Source: Aquabacterium sp. A7-Y (GTDB taxonomy: Bacteria; Pseudomonadota; Gammaproteobacteria; Burkholderiales; Burkholderiaceae_C). Taken from it: DNA of 64,000 nucleotides. The position numbers and the translations under genes were made by a program. The DNA is taken from positions 62,001 through 126,000 of the forward strand of contig NZ_JAPFBW010000021.1 of NCBI RefSeq assembly GCF_026153205.1. The letters run 5' to 3'. A model generated the notes under the pieces. The model ran no database searches and was not told the origin of the DNA. It saw nothing but the letters and a program-made list of their open reading frames with translations. Below, one piece after another: positions 1-8,586 of this stretch (positions are counted from its first letter, which is position 1; each line of letters opens with the position of its first letter).

Positions 1-229
1 CGCGCTGGGTTTCGCCGGCGTGATGCGCCCGGTGAGCACCTCCTGCGTGGACCACATGGGCTCGTCCTGGGTGCGGGTGCACAGCTGGGACGGCAAGAAG
101 TGGAGCTTCAGCTCCGACTGGTACCAGGCCGACGAGCAGATCCTCAAGCCGCTGGTGAAAACCGCCGCCGATCGCTACGCGGCCGAAAAGAAGCTGGAGC
201 GCCGCACGCCGGCGGACTGCCAGTCATGA
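1..229 (+). CDS. ABC transporter substrate-binding protein, C-terminal fragment
   Basis: The reading frame enters from the left edge and stops at 227-229, leaving about 75 residues. The tail has the pattern of periplasmic LivK-like branched-chain amino-acid binding proteins: a motif SCVDHMGSSWVRVH, then WDGKKWSFSSDWY, then a basic helix ending RRTPADCQS. These proteins deliver ligand to the inner-membrane Liv permease. The stop overlaps the start of the next gene (ATGA at 226-229), so the two are translationally coupled, and the next gene encodes the transporter ATPase. The ligand cannot be judged from this fragment. Downstream genes suggest an aromatic or aliphatic carboxylate as readily as an amino acid. 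Confidence 0.85.
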   Translation, partial: ALGFAGVMRPVSTSCVDHMGSSWVRVHSWDGKKWSFSSDWYQADEQILKPLVKTAADRYAAEKKLERRTPADCQS

Positions 230-1086
230 GCGGAGCGGCGGTCCTCGAAGATCCTGTGCGGGCCGGCGCTGCCACGACGCGGCGTCCGGCGCTCCTGGAG
301 GTCAAGGGCATCGAGGTGATCTACAACCACGTGATCCTCGTGCTCAAAGGCGTTTCGCTGCAGGTGCCCGAGGGCGGCATCGTTGCGCTGCTCGGTGGCA
401 ACGGGGCCGGCAAGACCACCACCCTGCGTGCCGTCAGCAACCTGCTGCAGGGCGAGCGCGGCGCCGTCAGCAAGGGCAGCATCGAGCTGCGCGGCGAGCG
501 CATCGAGGCGCTGTCGCCCTCCGAACTGGTGCGCCGCGGTGTCGTGCAGGTGATGGAAGGCCGCCACTGCTTCGCCCACCTCAGCATCGAGGAGAACCTG
601 CTGACCGGCGCCTACACGCGCCGCGATGGCAAGGCCGCGGTGGCCGAGACGCTGGAGAAGGTCTACGGCTACTTCCCGCGCCTCAAGACACGCCGCCACT
701 CGCAGGCCGCCTACACGTCCGGCGGCGAGCAGCAGATGTGCGCGATCGGCCGCGCACTGATGAGCCAGCCGAAGATGGTGCTGCTCGACGAACCCTCGAT
801 GGGCCTGGCGCCCCAGGTGGTCGAGGAGGTCTTCGAGATCGTGCGAGACCTCAACCAGCGCGAGGGTGTCACCTTCCTGCTGGCCGAGCAGAACACCGCG
901 ATGGCACTGCGCTATGCCGACCACGGCTACATCCTGGAAAACGGCCGCATCGTGATGGACGGCGCCGCCGCGGCGCTGGCCGACAACGAGGACGTCAAGG
1001 AGTTTTACCTCGGCATCGGCGGCGGCGACCGGCGCAGCTTCCGCGACGTCAAGAGCTACCGGCGCCGCAAACGCTGGCTGGCCTGA
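226..1086 (+). CDS. Branched-chain amino-acid type ABC transporter ATP-binding protein (LivF-like)
   Basis: 286-residue ATPase that would power a LivHM-type permease on the cytoplasmic face. Walker A is GGNGAGKTT near residue 60. The signature is TSGGEQQM instead of the usual LSGGQQQM, and Walker B is MVLLDEPS followed by the LivF-typical GLAPQVVEEVF. The H-loop region reads LLAEQNTAMAL, where LivF proteins also carry Q in place of H. ATG 226 is preferred over the upstream in-frame ATG at 100 because it sits in a 4-base overlap with the preceding gene. About 40 residues precede the ATPase core, and the C-terminus is a basic tail (KSYRRRKRWLA). The gene lies in an operon with the binding protein and a CoA-ligase-like gene. 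Confidence 0.9.
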   Translation: MSGAAVLEDPVRAGAATTRRPALLEVKGIEVIYNHVILVLKGVSLQVPEGGIVALLGGNGAGKTTTLRAVSNLLQGERGAVSKGSIELRGERIEALSPSELVRRGVVQVMEGRHCFAHLSIEENLLTGAYTRRDGKAAVAETLEKVYGYFPRLKTRRHSQAAYTSGGEQQMCAIGRALMSQPKMVLLDEPSMGLAPQVVEEVFEIVRDLNQREGVTFLLAEQNTAMALRYADHGYILENGRIVMDGAAAALADNEDVKEFYLGIGGGDRRSFRDVKSYRRRKRWLA

Positions 1087-1112
1087 GGCCGGCCCCGGAT
1101 TCGGAGGACAGC

Positions 1113-1401
1113 ATGGACGACTTTTTTTGCCCCGCCCCCCTTCAACGCCGCCGAGGCCCTGGTGCAGCTCAGACGCACGCTGCGCGACTGCCGGCCGCTG
1201 CAGGAGCGCGGCGGCAGCTTCGAACTGGGGGGCCGGCCGGTGGTCGAGCTGGCGCAGGAGGGCGAGACCCTGCGGGCGGCGCTGGTGCGCCGCCCGGACC
1301 GCTCGCCCGAGTGGGAGCGGCGCGTCCTCGCCGACGCGGCCCAGGTGCGGCAGTTCATCGACGAGGTGAAACGCCGGCTGGCGAACTGGAGCGAGGAATG
1401 A
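1113..1401 (+). pseudogene. Small conserved-looking gene, apparently frameshifted at a T7 run
   Basis: A good ribosome binding site (GGAGGA) precedes ATG 1113, but that frame (MDDFFCPAP...) differs from the frame ending at 1399-1401. The second frame gives a plausible helical protein (FNAAEALVQLRRTLRDCR... to ...VKRRLANWSEE) and its stop overlaps the next gene's ATG. Removing one T from the run at 1122-1128 joins them into a protein of about 95 residues starting MDDFFAPPPFNAAEAL. Either the run is a sequencing or assembly error, or the gene is broken, or it is read by slippage on the homopolymer. The product has no domain I recognise. Its place between an ATPase and a CoA ligase with tight coupling suggests a partner of that operon. 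Confidence 0.6.
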
Positions 1402-2678
1402 GCCAGCAGCCGCCGGAGCACTACGACAGCCTCGAAGGCCGTGATCCGCAGGAGCGGGAGGCGGCGCTGATGCGCGCGCTGGCCGAGCAGGTCGCGCACG
1501 CGCAGGCCCACACGGCCGCCTACGCCGAGCTGCTGGCCGGTGTCGACGCCCGCGAGGTCACGACACGCGAGGCGCTGCGCGAGCTGCCGGTGACGCGCAA
1601 ACACGAGTTGCTGCAACGCCAGCAGGCGCGCCGCAGCCACGATGCCTTCGGCGGCCATGCCACGGTCGGCTGGCGCGGCATGGGAGCCGGCCGCGGCGTA
1701 CGCCGGGTGTTCCAGTCGCCCGGGCCGCTCTACGAGCCGGAAGGCGCGGCCCCGGACTACTGGCGCGCTGCCCGGGCCCTGCATGCAGCGGGCGTTCGTG
1801 CCGGCGACCTGGTGCACAACAGCTTCAGCTACCACCTCACGCCGGCCGGCTCGATGATGGAAGGCGGGGCGCTGGCACTCGGCTGCGCGGTGTTTCCCGG
1901 CGGCACCGGCCAGACCGAGCTGCAACTGCAGGCCATGCACGAGCTGCGCCCGCAAGCCTATGTCGGCACGCCCGGCTTCCTGAAAATCCTGCTCGACCGC
2001 GCCGAGGCGCAGGGCCAGCCGCTGCGGGGCCTCAGCAAGGCGCTGGTGTCGGGTGAAGCCTGCCCGGCGGCACTGCGCGACTGGTTCGGCACACGCGGCA
2101 TCGTGTCTTTTCAGTGTTACGCGACCGCCGACCTCGGGTTGGTGGCCTACGAAACGTCGGCCCGCGAGGGCCTGGTGCTGGACGAAACACTGATCCTGGA
2201 GATCCTCGCGCCCGGCAGCGGCGAACCGGTGGCCGAGGGACACATCGGGGAGGTGGTCGTCACGACACTCAACCGCGACTACCCGCTGATCCGCTTCGCG
2301 ACCGGCGACCTGTCGGCCGTCTTGCCCGGCCCCTGCCCCACCGGCCGCACCAACACCCGCCTCAAGGGCTGGCTGGGCCGGGCCGACCAGAGCGCCAAGG
2401 TGCGCGGCATGTTCGTGCACGCCGCCCAGCTCGACGAACTGCTGCGCCGCCACCCCGAAGTGGCGCGCGCCCGGCTGGTGGTGAGCGGCGCGCCGGGACA
2501 GGACTGCATGACCCTGCGCGTCGAGCTGGCGGCCGGCAGCGGCGACGCCGCCACGGCACAGGCCTTGGGCGACACCCTGCGCGAGCTCACCCGGCTGCGA
2601 GGCGAGGTGGAGCTGCTGGCGCCCGGCACGCTGCCGGCCGACGGCCGGCTGATCGAGGACATGCGGCGCCACGACTGA
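1398..2678 (+). CDS. Phenylacetate-CoA ligase-like (PaaK family) AMP-forming enzyme
   Basis: 426 residues, the usual size of PaaK-type adenylate-forming enzymes, which activate a carboxylate with ATP and load CoA. Family features include the N-terminal segment with LRELPVTRKHELLQRQ, a Ser/Gly-rich stretch in the middle (LTPAGSMMEGGALALGC), YVGTPGFLKILLDRA, the substrate/adenylate segment (FQCYATADLGLVAYE), and the hinge motif with LIRFATGDL. The C-terminal subdomain has GRADQSAKVRGMFVHAAQL. ATG 1398 overlaps the previous stop; a longer upstream frame in the same register is a shadow. Coupling to a LivF-like ATPase suggests that the imported ligand is a carboxylate activated on entry. The actual substrate is unknown. 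Confidence 0.85.
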   Translation: MSQQPPEHYDSLEGRDPQEREAALMRALAEQVAHAQAHTAAYAELLAGVDAREVTTREALRELPVTRKHELLQRQQARRSHDAFGGHATVGWRGMGAGRGVRRVFQSPGPLYEPEGAAPDYWRAARALHAAGVRAGDLVHNSFSYHLTPAGSMMEGGALALGCAVFPGGTGQTELQLQAMHELRPQAYVGTPGFLKILLDRAEAQGQPLRGLSKALVSGEACPAALRDWFGTRGIVSFQCYATADLGLVAYETSAREGLVLDETLILEILAPGSGEPVAEGHIGEVVVTTLNRDYPLIRFATGDLSAVLPGPCPTGRTNTRLKGWLGRADQSAKVRGMFVHAAQLDELLRRHPEVARARLVVSGAPGQDCMTLRVELAAGSGDAATAQALGDTLRELTRLRGEVELLAPGTLPADGRLIEDMRRHD

Positions 2679-2859
2679 CGCGCGGCCGGCCGCCTGTTTT
2701 GACACACTCCTGCGCCTCGACGCGACGTTCGCGCGCAACGCGTCGCCAGGCCCCGCTCGGTAACACCCCTTTACGTAGTTTCCGTGATGCAGAAGCGGTC
2801 CCGGCCCTCTAGCATCACGGCGTTTTCGAGCTTGTCGTCCACCTGACCAGGAGACCCCC

Positions 2860-3831
2860 ATGAAACGCTTGCTGATGGCGGCTGCCGCCGTCTTTGCTGT
2901 GACCGGCGCCATCGCGCAGGACTACCCCACCAAGCCGGTGACTTTTGTCGTGCCCTTCGCCGCCGGCGGCCCGACCGACAAGGTCGCGCGCGACCTGGCC
3001 GAGGCGATGCGCAAACCCCTGGGCGGCCAGATCATCATCGAGAACGTCGGCGGCGCCGGCGGCACCCTGGGCCAGACCAAGGTGGCCAAGGCCTCCAACG
3101 ACGGCTACACGCTGCTGCTCGCGCACATCGCGATGGCGACCGCCCCGTCGCTGTACCGCAACCTGCAGTACAAGACGCTCGACGACTTCGAGTACCTCGG
3201 CCTGGTCAACGAAGTGCCGATGACCCTGATCGCCCGTTCCACCCTGCCGGCCGGCAACTACGCCGAGCTGAACAAGTGGATCAACGACAACAAGGGCAAG
3301 ATCAACATGGCCAATGCCGGCCTGGGATCGGCCTCGCACCTGTGCGGCCTGCTCTACATGTCCACCGTGAAGATCGACATGGTCACCGTGCCGTACAAGG
3401 GCACCGGTCCGGCCATGACCGACCTGATCGGCGGCCAGGTCGACCTGATGTGTGACCAGACCACCAACACCACGCCGCAGATCGTCGGCGGCAAGGTCAA
3501 GGCCTATGCCGTGACCAGCCCCAAGCGCCTGACCACCGACTCGCTGAAGAACCTGCCGACGCTGGACGAGTCCGGACTGAAGGGCTTCCAGGTCGCCATC
3601 TGGCACGGCCTGTACGCGCCCAAGGGCACGCCCAAGCCCGTGCTCGACAAGCTGAACGGTGCGCTCAAGGCCGCGCTGAAGGACCCCGAGTTCATCAAGC
3701 GCCAGGAAGCGCTGGGCGCCGTGATCGTGACCGACGGCCGCATGAACCCGGCCGAGCACAAGAAGTTCGTCGAGGCCGAAATCAACAAGTGGAGCCCGGT
3801 CATCAAGGCGGCCGGCCAGTACGCCGACTGA
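2860..3831 (+). CDS. Bug family tripartite tricarboxylate transporter substrate-binding protein
   Basis: 323-residue periplasmic binding protein of the TctC/Bug family, hugely expanded in Burkholderiales. A signal peptide (MKRLLMAAAAVFAVTGAIAQ) is followed by the family start DYPTKPVTFVVPFAAGGPTD, then GGAGGTLGQTKVAKA, PYKGTGPAMTDLIGGQVD and the C-terminal PKGTPKPVLDKLNGA block. A ribosome binding site (AGGAGA) lies 6 bases before ATG. No tctA or tctB membrane genes are adjacent, so it is an orphan receptor, as is common in this group. The ligand (carboxylate, aromatic acid or other) cannot be predicted. A strong terminator follows. Confidence 0.93.
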   Translation: MKRLLMAAAAVFAVTGAIAQDYPTKPVTFVVPFAAGGPTDKVARDLAEAMRKPLGGQIIIENVGGAGGTLGQTKVAKASNDGYTLLLAHIAMATAPSLYRNLQYKTLDDFEYLGLVNEVPMTLIARSTLPAGNYAELNKWINDNKGKINMANAGLGSASHLCGLLYMSTVKIDMVTVPYKGTGPAMTDLIGGQVDLMCDQTTNTTPQIVGGKVKAYAVTSPKRLTTDSLKNLPTLDESGLKGFQVAIWHGLYAPKGTPKPVLDKLNGALKAALKDPEFIKRQEALGAVIVTDGRMNPAEHKKFVEAEINKWSPVIKAAGQYAD

Positions 3832-3869
3832 GCCTCGCCAGAGCTGCTGCCTGCGCCCGCCGCAGGCCG

Positions 3870-3902
3870 GCCGCCCCGCCGCCAGGCCGGGCGGCTTTTT
3901 TT
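3870..3902 (+). terminator. Rho-independent terminator after the Bug gene
   Basis: GCCGCCC (3870-3876) pairs with GGGCGGC (3889-3895), followed by seven T (3896-3902). It sits about 40 bp after the Bug stop codon. Confidence 0.85.
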
Positions 3903-3903
3903 A

Positions 3904-4096
3904 TAGGGTCTGTTCACACTACGGCGGGTTGTGCGAGGGGTCTGCCCGGGCGCAGAGCTAGGCGGACGACGCTGCCCAGACTGGACGTCTGGGCGAGGAG
4001 TCCAACGACGCGCTGCGCCCGGGCACGACCCCCTCCCTCCAGGTTGCGGCCCTTTGGGTCGCAACGCACAACCCGCCGCAGTGTGAACAGGCCCTA
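3904..4096. mobile_element. 193-bp MITE-like palindromic element
   Basis: The two ends are near-perfect inverted repeats: 3904-3935 (TAGGGTCTGTTCACACT...) and 4065-4096 match over 32 bases with two mismatches. Further internal arms pair (GGGGTCTGCCCGGGCGCAG with CTGCGCCCGGGCACGACCCC; GCCCAGAC with GTCTGGGC), so the whole element folds as one long hairpin. It contains no gene. Both edges read TA, which fits a TA target duplication as made by IS630/Tc1-type transposases, although a TA inside the repeat is equally possible. It lies between the Bug terminator and dtd, and its right edge provides the last two bases of the dtd stop anticomplement (CTA at 4094-4096). Confidence 0.7.
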
Positions 4097-4543
4097 GGCC
4101 GGCGGCGCGAAGCGCAGCGGGATCGTGACCGGCCCGTCATTGACGAGATGGACCTTCATGTCGGCGCCGAACTCGCCGGCGGCAACCTGAGGATGCCGCT
4201 CGCGCGCCCGGCCCAGCAGGTGGTCGTAGAGCCGGCGCCCCTCGGCGGGCGGCGCCGCCTGGGTGAAGCTGGGCCGGTTGCCGCCCGAGACGTCGGCCGC
4301 CAGCGTGAACTGCGACACCAACAGCAGGCCGCCGCCGACGTCGCACACGCTCTGGTTCATCTTGCCGTCGGCGTCGCCGAAAACGCGCAGCTTGAGCAGC
4401 TTGTCGAGCAGGCGGTCGGCCTGGGCCTCGCTGTCGCCCACCTCGGCGCAGACCAACACCAGCAGGCCGGCGCCGATCTCGCCGACGGTCCGCCCCGCGA
4501 CGAGGACACGGGCTTCGCTCACTCTCTGGATCACCGCCAGCAT
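4094..4543 (-). CDS. dtd: D-aminoacyl-tRNA deacylase
   Basis: 149 residues, the normal size for Dtd, which hydrolyses D-amino acids (and Gly-tRNA-Ala) mischarged on tRNA in the cytoplasm. The protein begins [13 protein letters not shown]. Both catalytic signatures are present: SQFTLAAD and the C-terminal NDGPVTIPL (cross-subunit Gly-cisPro-type loop GPVT). The start overlaps by one base the stop of the upstream cation transporter (TGATG), so the two form an operon. The stop codon TAG (4096-4094) lies in the first bases of the neighbouring palindromic element, so the element's insertion may have set the present C-terminus (RFAPPA). Confidence 0.95.
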   Translation of the reverse strand: MLAVIQRVSEARVLVAGRTVGEIGAGLLVLVCAEVGDSEAQADRLLDKLLKLRVFGDADGKMNQSVCDVGGGLLLVSQFTLAADVSGGNRPSFTQAAPPAEGRRLYDHLLGRARERHPQVAAGEFGADMKVHLVNDGPVTIPLRFAPPA

Positions 4544-5442
4544 CAGACCTCCCCTTCCTGATTCACACGGGCCCGACCCAAGGGCTCGACATGGCTGGGC
4601 AGCAGTTCGATGGTGACATGCAGGCCGCGCACGGCCTGCATCAGCGCGGCCTCCACCTCCATGCGGTGGGCGGCGGCCGTGTCCAGCCGCCATGAGCCCG
4701 GCACATGCATGTGCAGCTCGCAGAACTTGGCCCCGGCGGCGCGCCGGGTGCGCAGGTCGTCGAATCGCACCTCCGGCTGCGCCAAGCCAGCCAGTGCGAC
4801 CTCGATCTGCTGCCGGTCGGCTTCGTTCAGCGCCCGGTCCATCAGCCCGTCGATGGAGCGGCGCAGCAGACCCAGCGCCTCGCGTGCGATGTTGAGCGCC
4901 ACCGCGATCGCCAGCACCGGGTCGAGCCAGAGCGCGCCGGTGACCGGCACCAGCAGCAGGCCCAGCACCACGCCGACGGAGGTCCAGACGTCGGTCAGCA
5001 GGTGGCGGCCGTCGGCCTCCAGCGCGATCGAGTCGTAGCTGCGCGCCGCGCGCAGCAGCAGCCAGGCCACCGCCCCGTTGATGGCCGAGCTGAGCAGCGA
5101 CAGCACGGCCCCGAGACCCAGGGCCTGCAGCGGCTGAGGCTCGAGCAGGCGATCCAGGGCCGCCCAGACGATCGCCAGCGCCGCGCCGAGGATCAGCAGC
5201 CCTTCGAAGCCGCTGGAGAAATACTCGGCCTTGCTGTGGCCGTAGGGGTGGTCGCGGTCGGCCGGGGCGCGCGCGACGGTCACCATGGCGAGCGCGAACA
5301 CTGCGGCAGCCAGGTTGACGAAACTCTCCATCGCGTCGGACAGCAGGCCGACCGAGCCGGTGAACCACCAGGCGCCGGTCTTCAGCGCGATCGTCGCGAA
5401 GGCCGCGACGATGGACAGCTTCAGGTAACCGGAGACCGACAT
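4543..5442 (-). CDS. Cation diffusion facilitator family transporter
   Basis: 299-residue inner-membrane antiporter that exports divalent metals (Zn, Fe, Co, Mn or Cd) in exchange for protons. Six hydrophobic segments occupy residues 1-190, followed by the cytoplasmic CDF domain. The metal site residues are seen in LLSDAMES (TM2) and in the TM5 pair of DGRHLLTDV. The family loop HPYGHSKAE lies between TM2 and TM3. In the C-terminal domain, CELHMHVPG and [10 protein letters not shown] carry the usual histidines. TM2 has D at the position where some subfamilies have H, so Zn/Fe/Cd cannot be separated. It is co-transcribed with dtd. Confidence 0.9.
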   Translation of the reverse strand: MSVSGYLKLSIVAAFATIALKTGAWWFTGSVGLLSDAMESFVNLAAAVFALAMVTVARAPADRDHPYGHSKAEYFSSGFEGLLILGAALAIVWAALDRLLEPQPLQALGLGAVLSLLSSAINGAVAWLLLRAARSYDSIALEADGRHLLTDVWTSVGVVLGLLLVPVTGALWLDPVLAIAVALNIAREALGLLRRSIDGLMDRALNEADRQQIEVALAGLAQPEVRFDDLRTRRAAGAKFCELHMHVPGSWRLDTAAAHRMEVEAALMQAVRGLHVTIELLPSHVEPLGRARVNQEGEV

Positions 5443-5460
5443 GCCGGCCTCACGCCGGCC

Positions 5461-6732
5461 TCAGGCCAGCGTCACCTTCGCGAACTTGCGCTTGCCGACC
5501 TGGATGACAAAGGTGCCGGCGTCCACCTTCAGACCGCGGTCGCTGACCGTGGCACCGTCGATCTTCACGCCGCCCTGCTCGATCAGGCGGTTGGCCTCGG
5601 CGCCCGAGGGCGCGAGGCCGGCCTGCTTGAGCAGCGCCCCGATGCCCAGCGGCGCGCCGCCCAGCGTCACCTCGGGGATGTCGTCCGGGATGCCGCCGCG
5701 GGCCCGGTTGTTGAAGTCGGCGAGCGCCTGCTCCGCCGCTGCGGCGCTGTGGAAACGGGTCACGATCTCCTGGGCCAGCATCACCTTGGCGTCGCGCGGG
5801 TTGCGGCCGGCCTCGCACTCGGCCTTGAGCCGGGCGATCTCCTCCAGCGAGCGGAAGCTCAGCAGCTCGTAGTAGCGCCACATCAGCTCGTCCGAGATGC
5901 TCATCAGCTTGCCGAACATCTCGTTGGCCGGCTCGGTGATGCCGATGTAGTTGCCCTTGGACTTGGACATCTTCTCGACACCGTCCAGGCCCACCAGCAG
6001 CGGCATCGTGAGGATGCACTGAGGTTCCTGGCCGTACTCCTGCTGCAGGTGGCGGCCCATCAGCAGGTTGAACTTCTGGTCGGTGCCACCGAGCTCCAGG
6101 TCGCTGTTCAGCGCCACCGAGTCGTAGCCCTGCATCAGCGGGTATAGGAATTCGTGCACGGAAATCGGGGTTCCGGCCTTGAAACGCTTGGTGAAATCGT
6201 CGCGTTCCATCATGCGGGCCACGGTGTATTTGGCGGCCAACTGGATCATGCCGCGCGCCCCCAGCGGATCGCTCCATTCGGAGTTGTAGCGAATCTCGGT
6301 GCGGTCCCGGTCGAGCACCAGGCTGGCCTGGCGGTAATACGTCTCGGCATTCGCCTTGATCTGCTCGGCGGTCAGCGGCGGGCGGGTGGTGTTTCGGCCG
6401 GAGGGGTCGCCGATCGTCGACGTGAAGTCGCCGATGAGAAATATCACCGTATGGCCCAGGTCCTGAAGCTGGCGCATCTTATTGAGCACCACGGTGTGCC
6501 CGATATGGATGTCAGGAGCCGTCGGATCCAGGCCCAGCTTGATCCGCAATGGCATGCCTGTTGCTTCTGACCGTGCGAGTTTGCTCAACCACTCCGCCTC
6601 GGGCAACAGTTCGTCGCAACCCCGCAAAGAAATTGACAGGGCCGCGCGAACTTTGTCGGTGATCGGGTGTCTCGTGACAGGGGCCGGCGCCTCGTGCGGT
6701 GTTTTGTCGGTGCTTGTCACAGTTGCAGACAT
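5461..6732 (-). CDS. tyrS: Tyrosyl-tRNA synthetase
   Basis: 423-residue class I synthetase charging tRNA-Tyr. The HIGH motif is at residues 76-79 (DIHIGHT) and KMSKS at about 254-258 ([10 protein letters not shown]). The C-terminal S4 RNA-binding domain is seen from about residue 350 ([18 protein letters not shown]). The start chosen is ATG 6732 ([10 protein letters not shown]); longer in-frame extension upstream runs into the divergent promoter region and has no family likeness. No convincing Shine-Dalgarno sequence precedes it. It is divergent from the M23 peptidase gene, a pairing typical of beta- and gammaproteobacteria. Confidence 0.96.
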   Translation of the reverse strand: MSATVTSTDKTPHEAPAPVTRHPITDKVRAALSISLRGCDELLPEAEWLSKLARSEATGMPLRIKLGLDPTAPDIHIGHTVVLNKMRQLQDLGHTVIFLIGDFTSTIGDPSGRNTTRPPLTAEQIKANAETYYRQASLVLDRDRTEIRYNSEWSDPLGARGMIQLAAKYTVARMMERDDFTKRFKAGTPISVHEFLYPLMQGYDSVALNSDLELGGTDQKFNLLMGRHLQQEYGQEPQCILTMPLLVGLDGVEKMSKSKGNYIGITEPANEMFGKLMSISDELMWRYYELLSFRSLEEIARLKAECEAGRNPRDAKVMLAQEIVTRFHSAAAAEQALADFNNRARGGIPDDIPEVTLGGAPLGIGALLKQAGLAPSGAEANRLIEQGGVKIDGATVSDRGLKVDAGTFVIQVGKRKFAKVTLA

Positions 6733-6796
6733 GGGGTGGGCCACGGCAAACGTTTCAGAAGTAAGCGATATACGGGTTATTTCAGACGGGGAGCTG

Positions 6797-6829
6797 GAAA
6801 GTGCGGTTGCTATACTTTGCCGCACTTTC
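6797..6829. promoter_or_regulatory. Palindrome in the tyrS / M23 peptidase divergent region
   Basis: GAAAGTGCGG (6797-6806) and CCGCACTTTC (6820-6829) are perfect 10-bp inverted arms around TTGCTATACTTTG. The centre contains TATACT, a good -10 for rightward transcription, though I see no matching -35. It could be an operator covering the promoter or a hairpin at the start of a leader. The regulator is unknown. Confidence 0.45.
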
Positions 6830-6931
6830 ACCCCCAGCTTGGTGCCTCGGCATTCTAGTGGACGGCTTCGTTGTTGCCGCCCGCTGCGCTGAGGGGTCCG
6901 TTCTACACTGCGGGCAGACCGCGCGGTCCTC

Positions 6932-8344
6932 GTGACCCTGCCGTCTGCCCCTGAAAGACAGAAGAAATTGAAAGCGTTGGAGACTCTGGAGCGTGGCTTC
7001 GACCACGCGACCGCATGGGCACACCACCACCGTCGCGGCATTGTCGCGGGCGTGGTCAGCCTGCTGCTCGGCACGGGCATCACGGCTTTCGGTGTTGCTC
7101 CTTTCACAGCAACCGACGTGCCCCCGCTGGCCAGCCGCACCATCGCCGAAGAGGTGCTGCCTGTCGCGCTTGACGCGCAGGTCGAGGCGCTTGACCAGTA
7201 CCTGCTGGAACTCACCCGCAGCGACCTGACCCGCAGCAGTGACACGGTCGACTCGCTGCTGAGCCGCCTCAACGTCAGCGATGTCGAGGCCGCCGCCTTC
7301 CTGCGCAGCGACGCGGTCGCTCGCAAGCTCCTGCAGGGCCGGCCCGGCAAGATGGTGCAGGTGGTCACGGGCGAGCGTGGGCAGCTGCGCGAGCTGATCG
7401 CCCGCTACCCCGCCGAGGACCCAGCGCGTTTCAACACCCATTTCACCCGCCTCACGGTGATCCGCGACCCGCTGGGCTTCCGCGCCCGCACCGAGCAGGC
7501 CCCGCTGAGCTCGCAGGTGCGCCTGGGCAGTGGCACGATCCGCACCTCGCTGTTCGCCGCCACCGACGAAGCCCGCCTGCCTGACACGGTGGCCAGCCAG
7601 CTGGCCGAGATGTTCGCCAACGAGATCGACTTCGCCCACGACCTGCGCCGGGGCGACCACTTCAGCGTGCTCTTCGAGGCGCTGGAGGCCGACGGCGAGC
7701 CCATCACCTGGAACCAGGCGGCGGGCCGCGTGCTGGCCGCCGAGTTCCGCAACGGCGGCAAGACCTACGAGGCGGTCTGGTATCAGGCGCCCGGCACCAA
7801 GGGCGCCTACTTCGACTTCAAGGGCCAGAGCATGCGCCGCGCTTTCCTCGCCTCGCCGATGGAGTTCTCGCGTGTGACCTCGGGCTTCGCGATGCGCTTC
7901 CACCCGGTGCACAAGACCTGGCGCCGCCACCTGGGCGTCGACTACGGGGCGCCGACCGGCACCGCCGTGCGCACCGTCGGCGAAGGTGTGGTCGAGTTCG
8001 CCGGCGTGCAGAACGGCTACGGCAACGTGGTCTACATCAAGCACCGCGGCGAGCGCGTCACCGTCTACGCGCACCTGAGCCGCATCGGCGTGCGCAAGGG
8101 CCAGATGGTGGCGCAGGGCCAGTACATCGGCGCCGTGGGCGCCACCGGCTGGGCCACCGGACCGCACCTGCACTTCGAGTTCCGCCAAGGCGGCGAACAC
8201 GTCGATCCGCTGCAGATCGCCCGCGCCTCGGAAGCCGTGACCATCCCCGCCGCCGCACGCCCGATGTTCATGGTGCACGCCGGCGCGATGAAAACCCAGC
8301 TGGCCGCCGCGGCTGCGGGCACCAGCGTCGCCAGCGCCGACTGA
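6932..8344 (+). CDS. M23 family murein DD-endopeptidase with LysM-like/OapA-like N-terminal part
   Basis: 470 residues. A cytoplasmic start is followed by one membrane segment (about 37-58) and a periplasmic part. The C-terminal LytM domain has the zinc ligands H333 and D337 (HLGVDYG) and H412/H414 (HLHFE). This family cleaves D-Ala-mDAP cross-links and permits wall growth; E. coli MepM is the relevant comparison. The domain before it (residues about 150-300, with [20 protein letters not shown] and [13 protein letters not shown]) matches the middle region of MepM-like proteins. The start is GTG 6932, the only early start in frame, with a weak ribosome site, so the N-terminus is uncertain by some residues. 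The usual downstream partner anmK is separated here by a GH3 gene. Confidence 0.9.
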   Translation: MTLPSAPERQKKLKALETLERGFDHATAWAHHHRRGIVAGVVSLLLGTGITAFGVAPFTATDVPPLASRTIAEEVLPVALDAQVEALDQYLLELTRSDLTRSSDTVDSLLSRLNVSDVEAAAFLRSDAVARKLLQGRPGKMVQVVTGERGQLRELIARYPAEDPARFNTHFTRLTVIRDPLGFRARTEQAPLSSQVRLGSGTIRTSLFAATDEARLPDTVASQLAEMFANEIDFAHDLRRGDHFSVLFEALEADGEPITWNQAAGRVLAAEFRNGGKTYEAVWYQAPGTKGAYFDFKGQSMRRAFLASPMEFSRVTSGFAMRFHPVHKTWRRHLGVDYGAPTGTAVRTVGEGVVEFAGVQNGYGNVVYIKHRGERVTVYAHLSRIGVRKGQMVAQGQYIGAVGATGWATGPHLHFEFRQGGEHVDPLQIARASEAVTIPAAARPMFMVHAGAMKTQLAAAAAGTSVASAD

Positions 8345-8586
8345 GCGATGTCCCCGCGCCGGGCAGCGCCCTGCTGCCCGGCGGGCCGCCGCTTGGCGGC
8401 CCTTGGCGCCGGTGTTCGCCGGCCGCTTGTTGTTGTCCCGCTCCGACCCTTCCCTGGCGATAGTCACGGCTTGTCCCTGCCGGGCGCTGCGTGCACCCTG
8501 ACCGTGCACGCGCGCGACCGGCGTTGCGGTGGCCCGCCCAGCCGCTTCGTTGATGGCGCCCCTCCAGGTCCAGATTCGGAGCTCCC

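Noticed and set aside
738-1397. Upstream extension of the CoA-ligase frame into the LivF-like gene
   Set aside because: The sequence is unlike any ligase N-terminus, overlaps the real ATPase, and the ATG at 1398 sits in a typical coupled overlap.
8345-8586. Hairpins GCCGGGCAG/CTGCCCGGC and GGGCCGCC/GGCGGCCC after the M23 gene as a terminator
   Set aside because: No T-run follows; they may simply reflect local GC palindromes. Not strong enough for a terminator call.
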